Source of the DNA: JBAOHV01 sp964450685 | Lineage (GTDB): Bacteria; Actinomycetota; Acidimicrobiia; Acidimicrobiales; Microtrichaceae | NCBI GenBank assembly: GCA_964450685.1 | Contig: CAYVDN010000015.1 | Span: forward strand, 1 to 62,827 | DNA: 62,827 nucleotides | Reading direction: 5' to 3' | Part shown: positions 53,000 through 60,756 of the stretch, one piece after another | Position numbering within the stretch: position 1 is the first letter of the stretch | Layout of the letters: each line of letters begins with the position of its first letter | The notes under the pieces: generated by a model | Database searches by the model: none | What the model saw: the letters and a program-made list of their open reading frames with translations, nothing else | What the model was told of the DNA's origin: nothing | Program-made: the position numbers and the translations under genes

Positions 53000-54474
53000 G
53001 GAATCCTCCTGCTCATGCGGCGTGACCGCAGTCGTTCACCCAGGCTCAACCCGATAGCGCCGAGCAGCCCAAGCAGCCCGACGACGGCAGCGGCCGTGCC
53101 TGCGTCAGTGTCCTCGTAGCGCGATGGCACCAGTCCGGTGGTAGCCGTCGCGGTCTCCTCGGTCGCTGCCTTCTTCGAGGTGACGGCAGCCACCTCGGTC
53201 GTCTCGATCGGGGCGTCGACCGTCTCCAACGGGATGTCCTCGAGCGGGATCTCGTCCATCGGAATCTCCTCGAACGGAATCTCCTCGAGTGGCATCACCT
53301 CGACGGGCGCATCGATCGGCGCGGCCAGCATCGAGTCGACCGGCAGGGGGTCCATCTCGAGGGCCGAGAAGTCGGTGTCGGCAGTGAAGACCTCGACCCC
53401 GCCCGCCTGGATGACGATCGAGCCGCTGCCGGCCAGAACGTTCAGGAAGACGTCCATCAGCATGATTGCCGACTCGTTCTTGCAATCCTTCTCGAGTAGC
53501 TGCTTGGTCATCGCCTCCTTCAGCGACTGCACGTCACCGAGGAACGGGGCGATCACCTTCGAGCCCCAGGGCATGTCCTTGACGGCGAACTCCATGGGGG
53601 TCACACGGGCGCGGCCACCGTCGACGACGAGCTCGGGCATCTTGATCGTCACCCCGAGCGGTTTGAGCAGATCCTCGAGTCCCTTCTTGAACCCGGCGAA
53701 GTCGGCCAGGACCTGCTCGTTGGTCCTCGGTGAGCCGAGCACGGTCGCTCGCTCGAAAAGGAACCCTCCTGAAGCAGCGGTGCGTCCCCCGCTCAACGCT
53801 GTTGCTTCCCAACGCACGTTGTAGAAGGTGAAGAGACCGCCGAACACCCGGAGCTGTTCGGCGGTGCTCACGGCGTGTGCCTCGCGCACGCCGTTCTCGA
53901 GCTTGGCCGTCGACTCGGTCTTGCCGCCGATGACAGCGAGCAGGAACATGTCGGCCGGTTGCGACCGTGTGATGGCATTGGAGGACGGGAGCTTGGTCGC
54001 GGTGGCGTCCTGCTCGCCGGCGAGCGGTCCGGGACCGTGGCTGCCCATGCCGGGCTGATACGCGCTCGCCAGTCGGGAGTTGGCCGAGTCGGCCTGACCG
54101 GAATCGACTCGGGTCTTGGGCGGGAAGGTCGCAGGGTTGAGGATCGGGGCCGATCCGTCGCACTGCTCCACGCCGAAGAGCGTCGGGAAGACACCCAGGT
54201 CGAGCGCTCGAGCCTCGGCGGTGCCGGTGGTGTCGCGGTAGTTGGCGATGGAGAGGCCGTACGTGAAACCGATGTTCGCGTTGCCCTGCACGATGTTCGC
54301 GGAGAACGTCTGTGCCGTCGCCTCGGCTTCGCCGTTGCGGAAGGTCTGATCCTGTGCCCCGGACGGCGCGGCGATTGCCGCCACCACAGCAGCACCGGCG
54401 ACGACGGCCACCGCTGCACGACGTCGACCGCGAACTCGGGTGCTCACCCGTCCACGGCCGGTGATGTCCCCCAT
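52996..54474 (-). CDS. Secreted, membrane-anchored protein of the transporter operon, unknown family
   Basis: 492 residues, ATG 54474 with GGGGGAAGG upstream. A signal peptide (about 20-40, ending PSGAQD) precedes an extracellular beta-rich region (about 42-380) containing TFYNVRWEATALSGG. An acidic stretch then repeats the pentapeptide-like unit EEIPF/DEIPL/EDIPL, followed by a Thr/Ala linker and a C-terminal helix (about 462-480) with an Arg tail. It is thus an outside-facing, C-terminally anchored protein. First gene of a three-gene operon with the binding protein and transporter, so it may help capture the same substrate. No named family recognised. Confidence 0.78.
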   Translation of the reverse strand: MGDITGRGRVSTRVRGRRRAAVAVVAGAAVVAAIAAPSGAQDQTFRNGEAEATAQTFSANIVQGNANIGFTYGLSIANYRDTTGTAEARALDLGVFPTLFGVEQCDGSAPILNPATFPPKTRVDSGQADSANSRLASAYQPGMGSHGPGPLAGEQDATATKLPSSNAITRSQPADMFLLAVIGGKTESTAKLENGVREAHAVSTAEQLRVFGGLFTFYNVRWEATALSGGRTAASGGFLFERATVLGSPRTNEQVLADFAGFKKGLEDLLKPLGVTIKMPELVVDGGRARVTPMEFAVKDMPWGSKVIAPFLGDVQSLKEAMTKQLLEKDCKNESAIMLMDVFLNVLAGSGSIVIQAGGVEVFTADTDFSALEMDPLPVDSMLAAPIDAPVEVMPLEEIPFEEIPMDEIPLEDIPLETVDAPIETTEVAAVTSKKAATEETATATTGLVPSRYEDTDAGTAAAVVGLLGLLGAIGLSLGERLRSRRMSRRIP

Positions 54475-54693
54475 CGCCTTCCCCCTTAGCCCTCACAGCC
54501 TCTCGCGGGAGGACCGACCGGGTTCAACCCCCTGTTGCCCGGCCGACCCTCGCACGCAACTTCGGTGACATTAGACACTCGGGGTTACCACCGTACAGAT
54601 CTGATTCGCGTCGACCCACGACACCAGAACCACCGACGTGTGAATCCGCGCAACTACGATCCGGGCGGACCCCTCAGAGGAGGACATTCCGGC

Positions 54694-56322
54694 GTGCTCT
54701 TCCCGACGATGACGTTCGCGTTGTTCTTCGTCGTCGTGCTCGGCGTGAGCTGGAAGCTCAACGACCGACCGGTGCAGTGGAAGCTGTTCGTGCTCGCGGC
54801 CAGCTACCTCTTCTACGGATGGGCCGACTGGAAGTTCTGCCTGCTCCTCGCCGGTTCGACCGTGGCCAACTGGGCTGTGGCGATGGCGATCGCCCACGCC
54901 AGCAGTGCCCGAGCGGGCAAGGCGTGGATGACGACCGGCATCGTCGCCAACCTGCTCCTACTGGGCTTCTTCAAGTACTACGGCTTCTTCGTCGACTCGA
55001 TGATCGCCGCGCTGGAGCCGCTGGGGCTCGCACCCACCGCGCTGCTGGTCCGGGTCGGGCTGCCGATCGGCATCTCGTTCTTCACGTTCTGTGCGATCAG
55101 CTACGTGATCGACGTGCACCGCGGGCAGCAGGAGCCGGTGACGCTGATCGACTTCGCTGTCTACCTGGCGTTCTTCCCACATCTGGTCGCCGGGCCGATC
55201 GTGCGGGTCTCGGAGTTCGAACCGCAGCTGCGTCGCCGCCGCAACCCGAACAGCGTGGACGCCACCCGAGCTGCACGGCTGATCTGTCGGGGTATGTTCA
55301 AGAAGGTCGTGATCGCGAACTTCTTGGCAACCGCGATCGTCGATCCGGTGTTCAACGCGCCGGCACAGCACACCAACTGGGAGCTCCTCGTGGGCGCCTG
55401 GGCGTACGCGGTCCAGATCTACGCCGACTTCTCGGGCTACACCGACATCGCGATCGGGATCGCCCTCATGCTGGGGATCAAGTTCCCGGACAACTTCGAC
55501 CAGCCGTATTCGTCGCGCTCGATCCAGGACTTCTGGCGGCGCTGGCACATGACCCTGTCACGGTGGCTGCGCGACTACCTGTACATCCCTCTCGGCGGCA
55601 ACCGGGGCGGTCCGCGGGCCGAGTACCGCAACCTGTTCCTCACCATGCTGCTCGGAGGACTCTGGCACGGCGCCAGTTGGAACTTCGTTATCTGGGGGGC
55701 CTTCCACGGGTGCGGGCTGGCGGTCGAGCGGTGGAAGGCCATGCAGGAACCGTCGCCCACCTATGTGGACCTGGGAGCAGTCGGGTCGCTGTCACCCGAC
55801 GAGCGGCGCAGCCGGACCGGACGCGGCGGAGCGCGGCGGTGGAGCGAGCGACTCGGCCTCGCCGGCGGGTCCGACCTGGAGAGCGACGCCGGGAAGCGCA
55901 ACAGCGAGCGTGACGGCGAACCGATCCCTTACCGCCCCGACGACCTCACCGTCGTCATGGACCAGCCGACCGTGGTCGTGCGTCGGGAGATGAACCCCTG
56001 GCTCGCCCGACTGTGGGTGTTCCACTTCGTGGTCGCCGGTTGGATCTTCTTCCGGGCTCGGGACCTTGGAGTGGCGATCAGCTACTTCGTGGCGCTGCTC
56101 ACGAACTGGGGCATCGGGTCGCTCGTCACCTGGACGGTGCTCCTGGCGATCGCGGTCGGTATGGTCGGCCAGTTCGTGCCCCGCCGTGTCGGCGACGCGC
56201 TCGAGTTCCGGGTTTCGAAGCTCCCGCCGATGGTCCTGGCTGTGGGAGTCGGCTTGTGGTTGGTCGTCATCAACCTGCTCGGCCCCCAGGGCGTGGCGCC
56301 GTTCATCTACTTCCAGTTCTGA
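54694..56322 (+). CDS. MBOAT-family O-acyltransferase (AlgI/PatA-like)
   Basis: 542 residues from GTG 54694 (AGAGGAGG lies 11 bases upstream). About ten membrane helices. MBOAT markers: LFFGF-like FFKYYGFFVDS, YFDFSGY-like QIYADFSGYTDIAIGIALMLG, DFWRRWHMTLSRWLRDYLYIPLGGNR, and the catalytic His in LGGLWHGASWNFVIWG (about residue 324). An insertion of ~80 polar residues precedes the last two helices. Such proteins move acetyl groups across the membrane for exported glycans. The SGNH gene 5 bases downstream is the expected transferase partner. Confidence 0.93.
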   Translation: MLFPTMTFALFFVVVLGVSWKLNDRPVQWKLFVLAASYLFYGWADWKFCLLLAGSTVANWAVAMAIAHASSARAGKAWMTTGIVANLLLLGFFKYYGFFVDSMIAALEPLGLAPTALLVRVGLPIGISFFTFCAISYVIDVHRGQQEPVTLIDFAVYLAFFPHLVAGPIVRVSEFEPQLRRRRNPNSVDATRAARLICRGMFKKVVIANFLATAIVDPVFNAPAQHTNWELLVGAWAYAVQIYADFSGYTDIAIGIALMLGIKFPDNFDQPYSSRSIQDFWRRWHMTLSRWLRDYLYIPLGGNRGGPRAEYRNLFLTMLLGGLWHGASWNFVIWGAFHGCGLAVERWKAMQEPSPTYVDLGAVGSLSPDERRSRTGRGGARRWSERLGLAGGSDLESDAGKRNSERDGEPIPYRPDDLTVVMDQPTVVVRREMNPWLARLWVFHFVVAGWIFFRARDLGVAISYFVALLTNWGIGSLVTWTVLLAIAVGMVGQFVPRRVGDALEFRVSKLPPMVLAVGVGLWLVVINLLGPQGVAPFIYFQF

Positions 56323-56327
56323 TCCCC

Positions 56328-57497
56328 GTGGACCTCCAGACCCTGCGAACCGAGACTGTGGACACCGAGACAACGACCAGCGAACGACCGGAGCGAGGCG
56401 CCACCAGGCCCGCGCGCCCGCCCGCCGGTCGCCGTCGGCGGGTGCGGGCGACCCAACCGGCCGAGACCGTCTGGAAGGGAACCGTCGTCGCTCTCGTCGT
56501 GTTCGTCGTGCTCGCTTCCCAGAACATGGTCGACTCGGCTCGTGGTATGCCCCTCGGCTGGCAGCGCAACGTGGCCATGGCCACCAGCGGCGCGGTCGAC
56601 CGGGTCGCCAACTTCTTCTCGTTGAACCGCCCCTACGACTGGGCGGCGGAACAGCTAGGCATCGACTCCGGTGACGAGGACTTCGAGTTCCCCGACGCGC
56701 CGGAGCAGGCGCCGTCGGCGAGCACAACGACCCTTCCCCCGGTTCGCGTTCCGACTGCGGCAGATCCGTTGCGGGTCGTGGTGGCGGGTGACTCGACCGC
56801 GAAGTCGCTCGGCGACGCGCTGATCGCAGCCACCGAGGAGCTCCCGGTCGCGATGACGAACAAGGGAACCGTGTCGACAGGGCTCGCCCGGTCGGACTAC
56901 TTCAACTGGGGAGCCGAGCTCAGCGACATCGTGTCGGAGCAGTCTCCCGAGGTCGTCGTGTTCATGGTCGGAGCCAACGACGGGCAGTCGATCCTCGAGA
57001 GCGACGGAACCGTCGTCGCCCAGTTCGGATCACCGGAGTGGGAGGACGCATACCGCGAACGAGTCGCCGGGATCATGGACCTGGCCGGCGGCGACGGGCG
57101 GCGGATGATCTGGGTGGGTGAACCGAACGTCGGCACCGGCAACGTGCAGCAGGCGGTCGAGATCGGCAACGCCCTCGCCGAGGAGGAGGCGTCGAGCCGG
57201 CCGTGGGTGACCTACGTGGACGTAGCCGACCTGCTCGCCGGCCCCGACGGCGGGTTCGCCGAGTACATCACCCTGCCCGACGGTTCCACGGCACGCTGCT
57301 ACGCGGGTGATGGCGTGCACCTGAGTGTGAAGTGCCTGGACGTGGTGATCGACGAGTTGGTGCCGACGATCACCGGTCTCTACGACTCCGGTTCAACTGG
57401 TTCAACCGGTTCAACCGGTTCGACCGGTTCGGCGGCCACCACGACGACTGTTGCCGCACGAACGCCCACGACCTCGGCCGGAACCGGCGGCGACTGA
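56328..57497 (+). CDS. Membrane-anchored SGNH/DUF459 hydrolase-like acetyltransferase partner
   Basis: 389 residues from GTG 56328, 5 bases after the MBOAT stop. A basic N-terminus and one helix (about 48-65) anchor the protein. The SGNH/GDSL domain shows VVVAGDSTAKSLGDAL (catalytic Ser near residue 155), VVFMVGANDGQ (oxyanion Asn), and GDGVHLSVK (Asp and His). DUF459 members of this type act with MBOAT proteins in O-acetylation (AlgI/AlgX, PatA/PatB pattern). The C-terminus has a TGS repeat from a 9-bp tandem array. Confidence 0.9.
   Translation: MDLQTLRTETVDTETTTSERPERGATRPARPPAGRRRRVRATQPAETVWKGTVVALVVFVVLASQNMVDSARGMPLGWQRNVAMATSGAVDRVANFFSLNRPYDWAAEQLGIDSGDEDFEFPDAPEQAPSASTTTLPPVRVPTAADPLRVVVAGDSTAKSLGDALIAATEELPVAMTNKGTVSTGLARSDYFNWGAELSDIVSEQSPEVVVFMVGANDGQSILESDGTVVAQFGSPEWEDAYRERVAGIMDLAGGDGRRMIWVGEPNVGTGNVQQAVEIGNALAEEEASSRPWVTYVDVADLLAGPDGGFAEYITLPDGSTARCYAGDGVHLSVKCLDVVIDELVPTITGLYDSGSTGSTGSTGSTGSAATTTTVAARTPTTSAGTGGD
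57390..57434 (+). repeat. 9-bp in-frame tandem repeat in the SGNH gene tail
   Basis: Five units of the ggttcaacc type lie head to tail, coding for repeated Gly-Ser-Thr. The 3' units are degenerate (ggttcgacc, ggttcggcg). This is a flexible low-complexity tail, not a separate element. Confidence 0.9.
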
Positions 57498-57511
57498 GCA
57501 CACCCGTTCGC

Positions 57512-58324
57512 TCAACCCAGGCCTCGCAGGATCGGCTCCTGCAGCCAGACGGCGAGCATCGCCCCGAGACACAGCCCCGGACCGAACGGGAAGCGGCTGT
57601 CGCCCCGGGTCGCCAGTGCCGCCAGGCCCATGACCAGGCCCAGAACCGCACCGAACAGCAAGCCGTAGATGGGCAGGATCGGGTGTAGCCAGGCGAGGAA
57701 GAGTCCGAGCATCAGCGCCAGGCGGACGTCGCCGAAACCGAGCTTGCCCGGCGCTGCCAGGAACAGGACGAGGAAGAGCACGAACGTGCCGAACGCGCCG
57801 GCGACAGCAACCACGATCTGGCCCGGCGCTCCGAGATGCACCGACACGGCAGTGATCAGCACAAGGCCGACGCCAGCTCCCAGCCAGGGCATCCAGTAGG
57901 GGATGAGCCAGATCCGCAGGTCGACCACGGCGATGGCGGCGAGCGCGACGGTCAGGAACAGATACGGCAACGCAACCCAACTGCCGGGCATGAGCAGCAC
58001 GGTGACCAGCATCGCCAACGGCAGCCCGACCTGGAGCGCCAGCGCGGTGCGGGGCAGGGCCACCCCACACGACGGGCATCCGCGGAACCAACTGACGAGC
58101 GGAGCGGCGTCACGCCACGAGTACACGTGATGGCAGTTCGGACAGCGTGCCTGTCGGTACGACGCGCGGATCACCGGCGCAGGATCGTCAGGCCCGCCGA
58201 GCTCGGTCGCGACGTCTCGGGGGGTCAGCGGCCGCAGCTCCTTGAACCGGTAGAGCGGCACCGTCAGCGCCCAGGCGACGGCGATGCCGACGATCACGGT
58301 CGCGGTCGGGATCAGTGCATTCAC
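57512..58324 (-). CDS. Prepilin peptidase / leader methyltransferase (A24 family)
   Basis: 270 residues, GTG start. Two CxxC pairs of the methylase-type N-domain are present: CPNCHHVYSWRDAAPLVSW and CPSC. The two catalytic Asp sites of A24 aspartyl peptidases appear as AVVDLRIWLIP and GFGDVRLALMLG (GxGD). About eight helices. It would process type IV or Flp-type prepilins. No pilin gene is adjacent; a CpaB-like SAF gene lies at 36734-37540. Confidence 0.93.
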   Translation of the reverse strand: MNALIPTATVIVGIAVAWALTVPLYRFKELRPLTPRDVATELGGPDDPAPVIRASYRQARCPNCHHVYSWRDAAPLVSWFRGCPSCGVALPRTALALQVGLPLAMLVTVLLMPGSWVALPYLFLTVALAAIAVVDLRIWLIPYWMPWLGAGVGLVLITAVSVHLGAPGQIVVAVAGAFGTFVLFLVLFLAAPGKLGFGDVRLALMLGLFLAWLHPILPIYGLLFGAVLGLVMGLAALATRGDSRFPFGPGLCLGAMLAVWLQEPILRGLG

Positions 58325-58366
58325 ATGTCCCCAGTCGGCACTCTGGTCCCGATCCTGAAGGGGTCG

Positions 58367-59857
58367 TCAGCCGATGACCAGCTCAGCTGCTGCCCGTCGG
58401 TCGACCTTCTGAGCGGTGGTCAGGGGTATCGCTGAAACGATCGTGAGCTTCTCGGGCCACTTGTAGCGCGCCAGGCGGCCGTCGCAGTGCGAACGGAGGT
58501 CGTCGATCGACGGCGGATCGGCTGGGTCGGTCGGCACCACCAGCGCGACTCCGATCTCGCCCAACACGTCGTCGGCCAGAGGGGTGACGGCTACGTCCGC
58601 GACCGAGGGATGGTCGAGCAGGACTGCTTCGACCTCCTGGGGGAACACGTTGTAGCCGCCGCGTATGTACATGTCGGTACGACGGCCGCGTAGCTCGACG
58701 CAGCCGTCGTCGTTGATCAGCGCAAGGTCACCGGTGCGCAGCCAGCCGTCCTGGGTGAGGGCAGCCGCGGTTGCGTCGGGGTCACCCAGGTACCCGTCCA
58801 TGACCGCTGCGGACCGCAGCTGGAGCTCTCCCACCTCGTTGCGTGGGAGCTCGTCGTCCTGTTCGTCCGCGATCCTCACCTCGACGCCCGGGCGTGGACG
58901 GCCGACGGTGTGCAGTGCCTCCTGGTCGGGTGCGTCGAACGCCGTCCCCAGGCCCACCCCACCGGATTCGGTCGACGAGTAGCGGATCGAGTAGCCGGCG
59001 CCGAATCGTCGTCGTGCCTCCTCGACGAGCGCCGGGGGAGACGGTGCACCGCCGGCGATGATGCCCATCACACAGGACAGGTCCAGTTGGTCCATCAGCG
59101 GTGATCGCAGCATCAGAGCCAACTGCGGGGCTACCGCTCCGATGGTCGGCATGCGCTCGCGGGCGACCAGCTCGAGCGCGTCGTCCGCCCGCCAACGCTG
59201 CATCACGTGAAGGGTTGCGCCGACACGGAGGTACCACGGGAACTTGGTCGTCATGCCGACGTGGGCGAACTGCGTCGACGCCAGCATCGACGACCCGCCG
59301 CCCCAGGTCTGTTCCGCCTCGGGGCCCAGGTCGATCAGCTGGACGGCCCGGAGCTGGCGCTCACGGAACACGGCAGCCTTGGCCCTTCCGGTAGTGCCCG
59401 ATGTGAAGCAGATCGCGGCGAGCCGTTCGTCGTCAGGAGCAGGGTCTGTCGGTGGCTCTCCATCGGTCGCCAGCGGAGCACCCCTGCCTCCCGGGTCCAG
59501 GACCGCTACGTCGACGCGCAGCGGTAGGCCGTCGACGGTTTCCTGCTGTGCCAGGACCAGTCTCGGGTGGATCAGGTCGACCAGGTCGTGTCGCTCAGAT
59601 GCGGTGATAGCGGTGCTCACCCCGGCGAACGCCGCCCCGAGCCGGGCGACCGCGACCGCGGCGACGAGCCAATCGCAGCCCGGCGCGAGTGCCAGCACGA
59701 CGATGTCGCCCTCGGTGACCCCACGCTGGGCGAGCCCGGTCGCCAGGGCATCAGCGTGCAGGTCCAGCTCGGCATAGCTCAACGTGCCGTCGGGGGCGAC
59801 GACGACCGGTCGGTCGCCGAAGCGCCGCGCCGCTTCTCGGCTGATCGCTGAAAGCAC
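58367..59857 (-). CDS. Acyl-CoA synthetase (AMP-dependent, FadD-like)
   Basis: 496 residues, GTG start. The AMP-binding motif is CFTSGTTGRAKAAVF (about 150-164); YSSTESGGVG, GWLRTGDLALINDDG and GRRTDMYIRGGYNVFPQEVE (hinge and A8) follow, with the catalytic Lys in TTAQKVDRRA. It activates a carboxylic acid to its CoA thioester. The acid cannot be told from sequence. It lies 42 bases before the prepilin peptidase gene but a functional link is unlikely. Confidence 0.92.
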   Translation of the reverse strand: MLSAISREAARRFGDRPVVVAPDGTLSYAELDLHADALATGLAQRGVTEGDIVVLALAPGCDWLVAAVAVARLGAAFAGVSTAITASERHDLVDLIHPRLVLAQQETVDGLPLRVDVAVLDPGGRGAPLATDGEPPTDPAPDDERLAAICFTSGTTGRAKAAVFRERQLRAVQLIDLGPEAEQTWGGGSSMLASTQFAHVGMTTKFPWYLRVGATLHVMQRWRADDALELVARERMPTIGAVAPQLALMLRSPLMDQLDLSCVMGIIAGGAPSPPALVEEARRRFGAGYSIRYSSTESGGVGLGTAFDAPDQEALHTVGRPRPGVEVRIADEQDDELPRNEVGELQLRSAAVMDGYLGDPDATAAALTQDGWLRTGDLALINDDGCVELRGRRTDMYIRGGYNVFPQEVEAVLLDHPSVADVAVTPLADDVLGEIGVALVVPTDPADPPSIDDLRSHCDGRLARYKWPEKLTIVSAIPLTTAQKVDRRAAAELVIG

Positions 59858-59916
59858 GGTTCGCTCCCTGTGTAGGCGGCCGTCAGTGTAAGAGCCGTGC
59901 GGCCGGAAGGATCGGC

Positions 59917-60228
59917 TCAGCAGTTGGCCATCGCATCGAGGGCATCGCAGATCCGGCGGTGACCCCCAATGCCGAGATCGCCCAGCCGTCTCGTGAGTAC
60001 GGACTTGGGGACCGCAGTGAGACTGTCGAACGTCGCCACGCTGTCGTGGTCGATCCCTTCTGCAGGGCCCACCGGGATGCAGGTCGGGATGTCGCGGATG
60101 GTGCTCGTGACCGGAGCGACGACGACGTTGTTCAGGACCGAGATGGCCTCGTCGCGGGACACGACGAGCACTGGTCGACGCTTCCGATTCGCTGTCTCCA
60201 TCAACCAGATCTCGGCTTGCGCTACCAA
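59917..60228 (-). CDS. mazF: MazF/PemK-family mRNA interferase toxin
   Basis: 103 residues. The start is TTG 60228, overlapping the antitoxin stop by seven bases, which puts the family-typical AEIWL at the N-terminus. Motifs: RKRRPVLVVSRD (Arg of the active site), VVVAPVTSTIRDIPTCIPV (Thr), EGIDHDSVATFDSLTAVPKSVL, and RRLGDLG. MazF cuts single-stranded mRNA at short specific sites. Length is near normal (about 110). The antitoxin gene is directly upstream. Confidence 0.9.
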   Translation of the reverse strand: MVAQAEIWLMETANRKRRPVLVVSRDEAISVLNNVVVAPVTSTIRDIPTCIPVGPAEGIDHDSVATFDSLTAVPKSVLTRRLGDLGIGGHRRICDALDAMANC

Positions 60229-60473
60229 GGTTCCGCCTCGGTCAAGGCGAGAGCACTCGCCATTGCGAGCTCATCGTCCTCCGCGGTCTGCGGGTGAAGC
60301 CGATAGGACTCGACAATCGACGCGCCGATCCTGGCGCGGCGGACCGAGTCCGCCAGGAGATGAACGCCACGACGGATGACCGACGACCGGTTGTCGCCGA
60401 CGCCGGCATCGACGAGCTCATCGATGATCTTGAGCTCCTCGTCGCTGAAACGTGTCGGAACCGGAGTTGTCAT
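60222..60473 (-). CDS. MazE-like ribbon-helix-helix antitoxin
   Basis: 83 residues from ATG 60473. The N-terminus TPVPTRFSDEELKIIDELVD...GDNRSSVIRRGVHLLADSVRR is a ribbon-helix-helix DNA-binding domain; the C-terminal ~35 residues (HPQTAEDDELAMASALALTEAEPW) should wrap the toxin. It overlaps mazF by seven bases. The ATG begins 7 bases after a consensus TATAAT, so the mRNA is probably leaderless. The frame stays open upstream into an unrelated antitoxin remnant. Confidence 0.85.
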   Translation of the reverse strand: MTTPVPTRFSDEELKIIDELVDAGVGDNRSSVIRRGVHLLADSVRRARIGASIVESYRLHPQTAEDDELAMASALALTEAEPW

Positions 60474-60689
60474 ACAGGGTATTATACGTGCCGTGTTACA
60501 TCGAGCTGACGACCCGAAGAACCCTTCCAACGTCCTCGGCTCGTCCGTCTCAGGAAGGAACGTTTCGGCGATCTCGGCGATCTCGGCGACGAGCTGGTCG
60601 AGGGTGATCCCGCGGCGTGCCGCTTCGGCTTGCAGACGGGCTTGTTCGGCTTCGGAGAGCTCAAGGATCACAGCCGTCGTGGTTTCCAC
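60474..60689 (-). pseudogene. Remnant of a second (VapB/RelB-like) antitoxin, fused in frame to the MazE frame
   Basis: From GTG 60689 the frame reads METTTAVILELSEAEQARLQ, then AARRGITLDQLVAEIAE and DEPRTLEGFFGSS, the usual body of short VapB/RelB-type antitoxins. After GFFGS the family pattern stops and the frame runs through SARCNTARIIPC straight into the MazE-like antitoxin. No matching toxin (PIN domain) follows. I read it as a truncated antitoxin whose 3' part was lost on insertion of the mazEF module; a translated fusion cannot be excluded. Confidence 0.6.
60481..60486 (-). promoter_or_regulatory. -10 box (TATAAT) of the antitoxin-toxin operon, leaderless start
   Basis: On the minus strand a perfect TATAAT is followed by ACCCTGT and then the antitoxin ATG. 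Transcription would start on or next to the A of that ATG, giving a leaderless mRNA, a common actinobacterial arrangement. The -35 region is weak (tcagct at 17-base spacing). Confidence 0.65.
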
Positions 60690-60756
60690 GTATGACTCGC
60701 CCAGAGGCCTGACAGGGCGTTGCGAGAGGCCTCGACGGGCCTGTCCCCGCCGCTAG

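Noticed and set aside
57390..57434. Iteron-like 9-bp repeats as an origin or regulatory site
   Set aside because: They are codon-phased Gly-Ser-Thr repeats at the end of the SGNH gene, so a low-complexity protein tail explains them.
58367..59857. FadD3 steroid-side-chain CoA ligase, to extend the steroid cluster
   Set aside because: It is a generic acyl-CoA ligase without the long motif agreement seen for the FadE30 and IpdF pair, and it lies 55 kb away.
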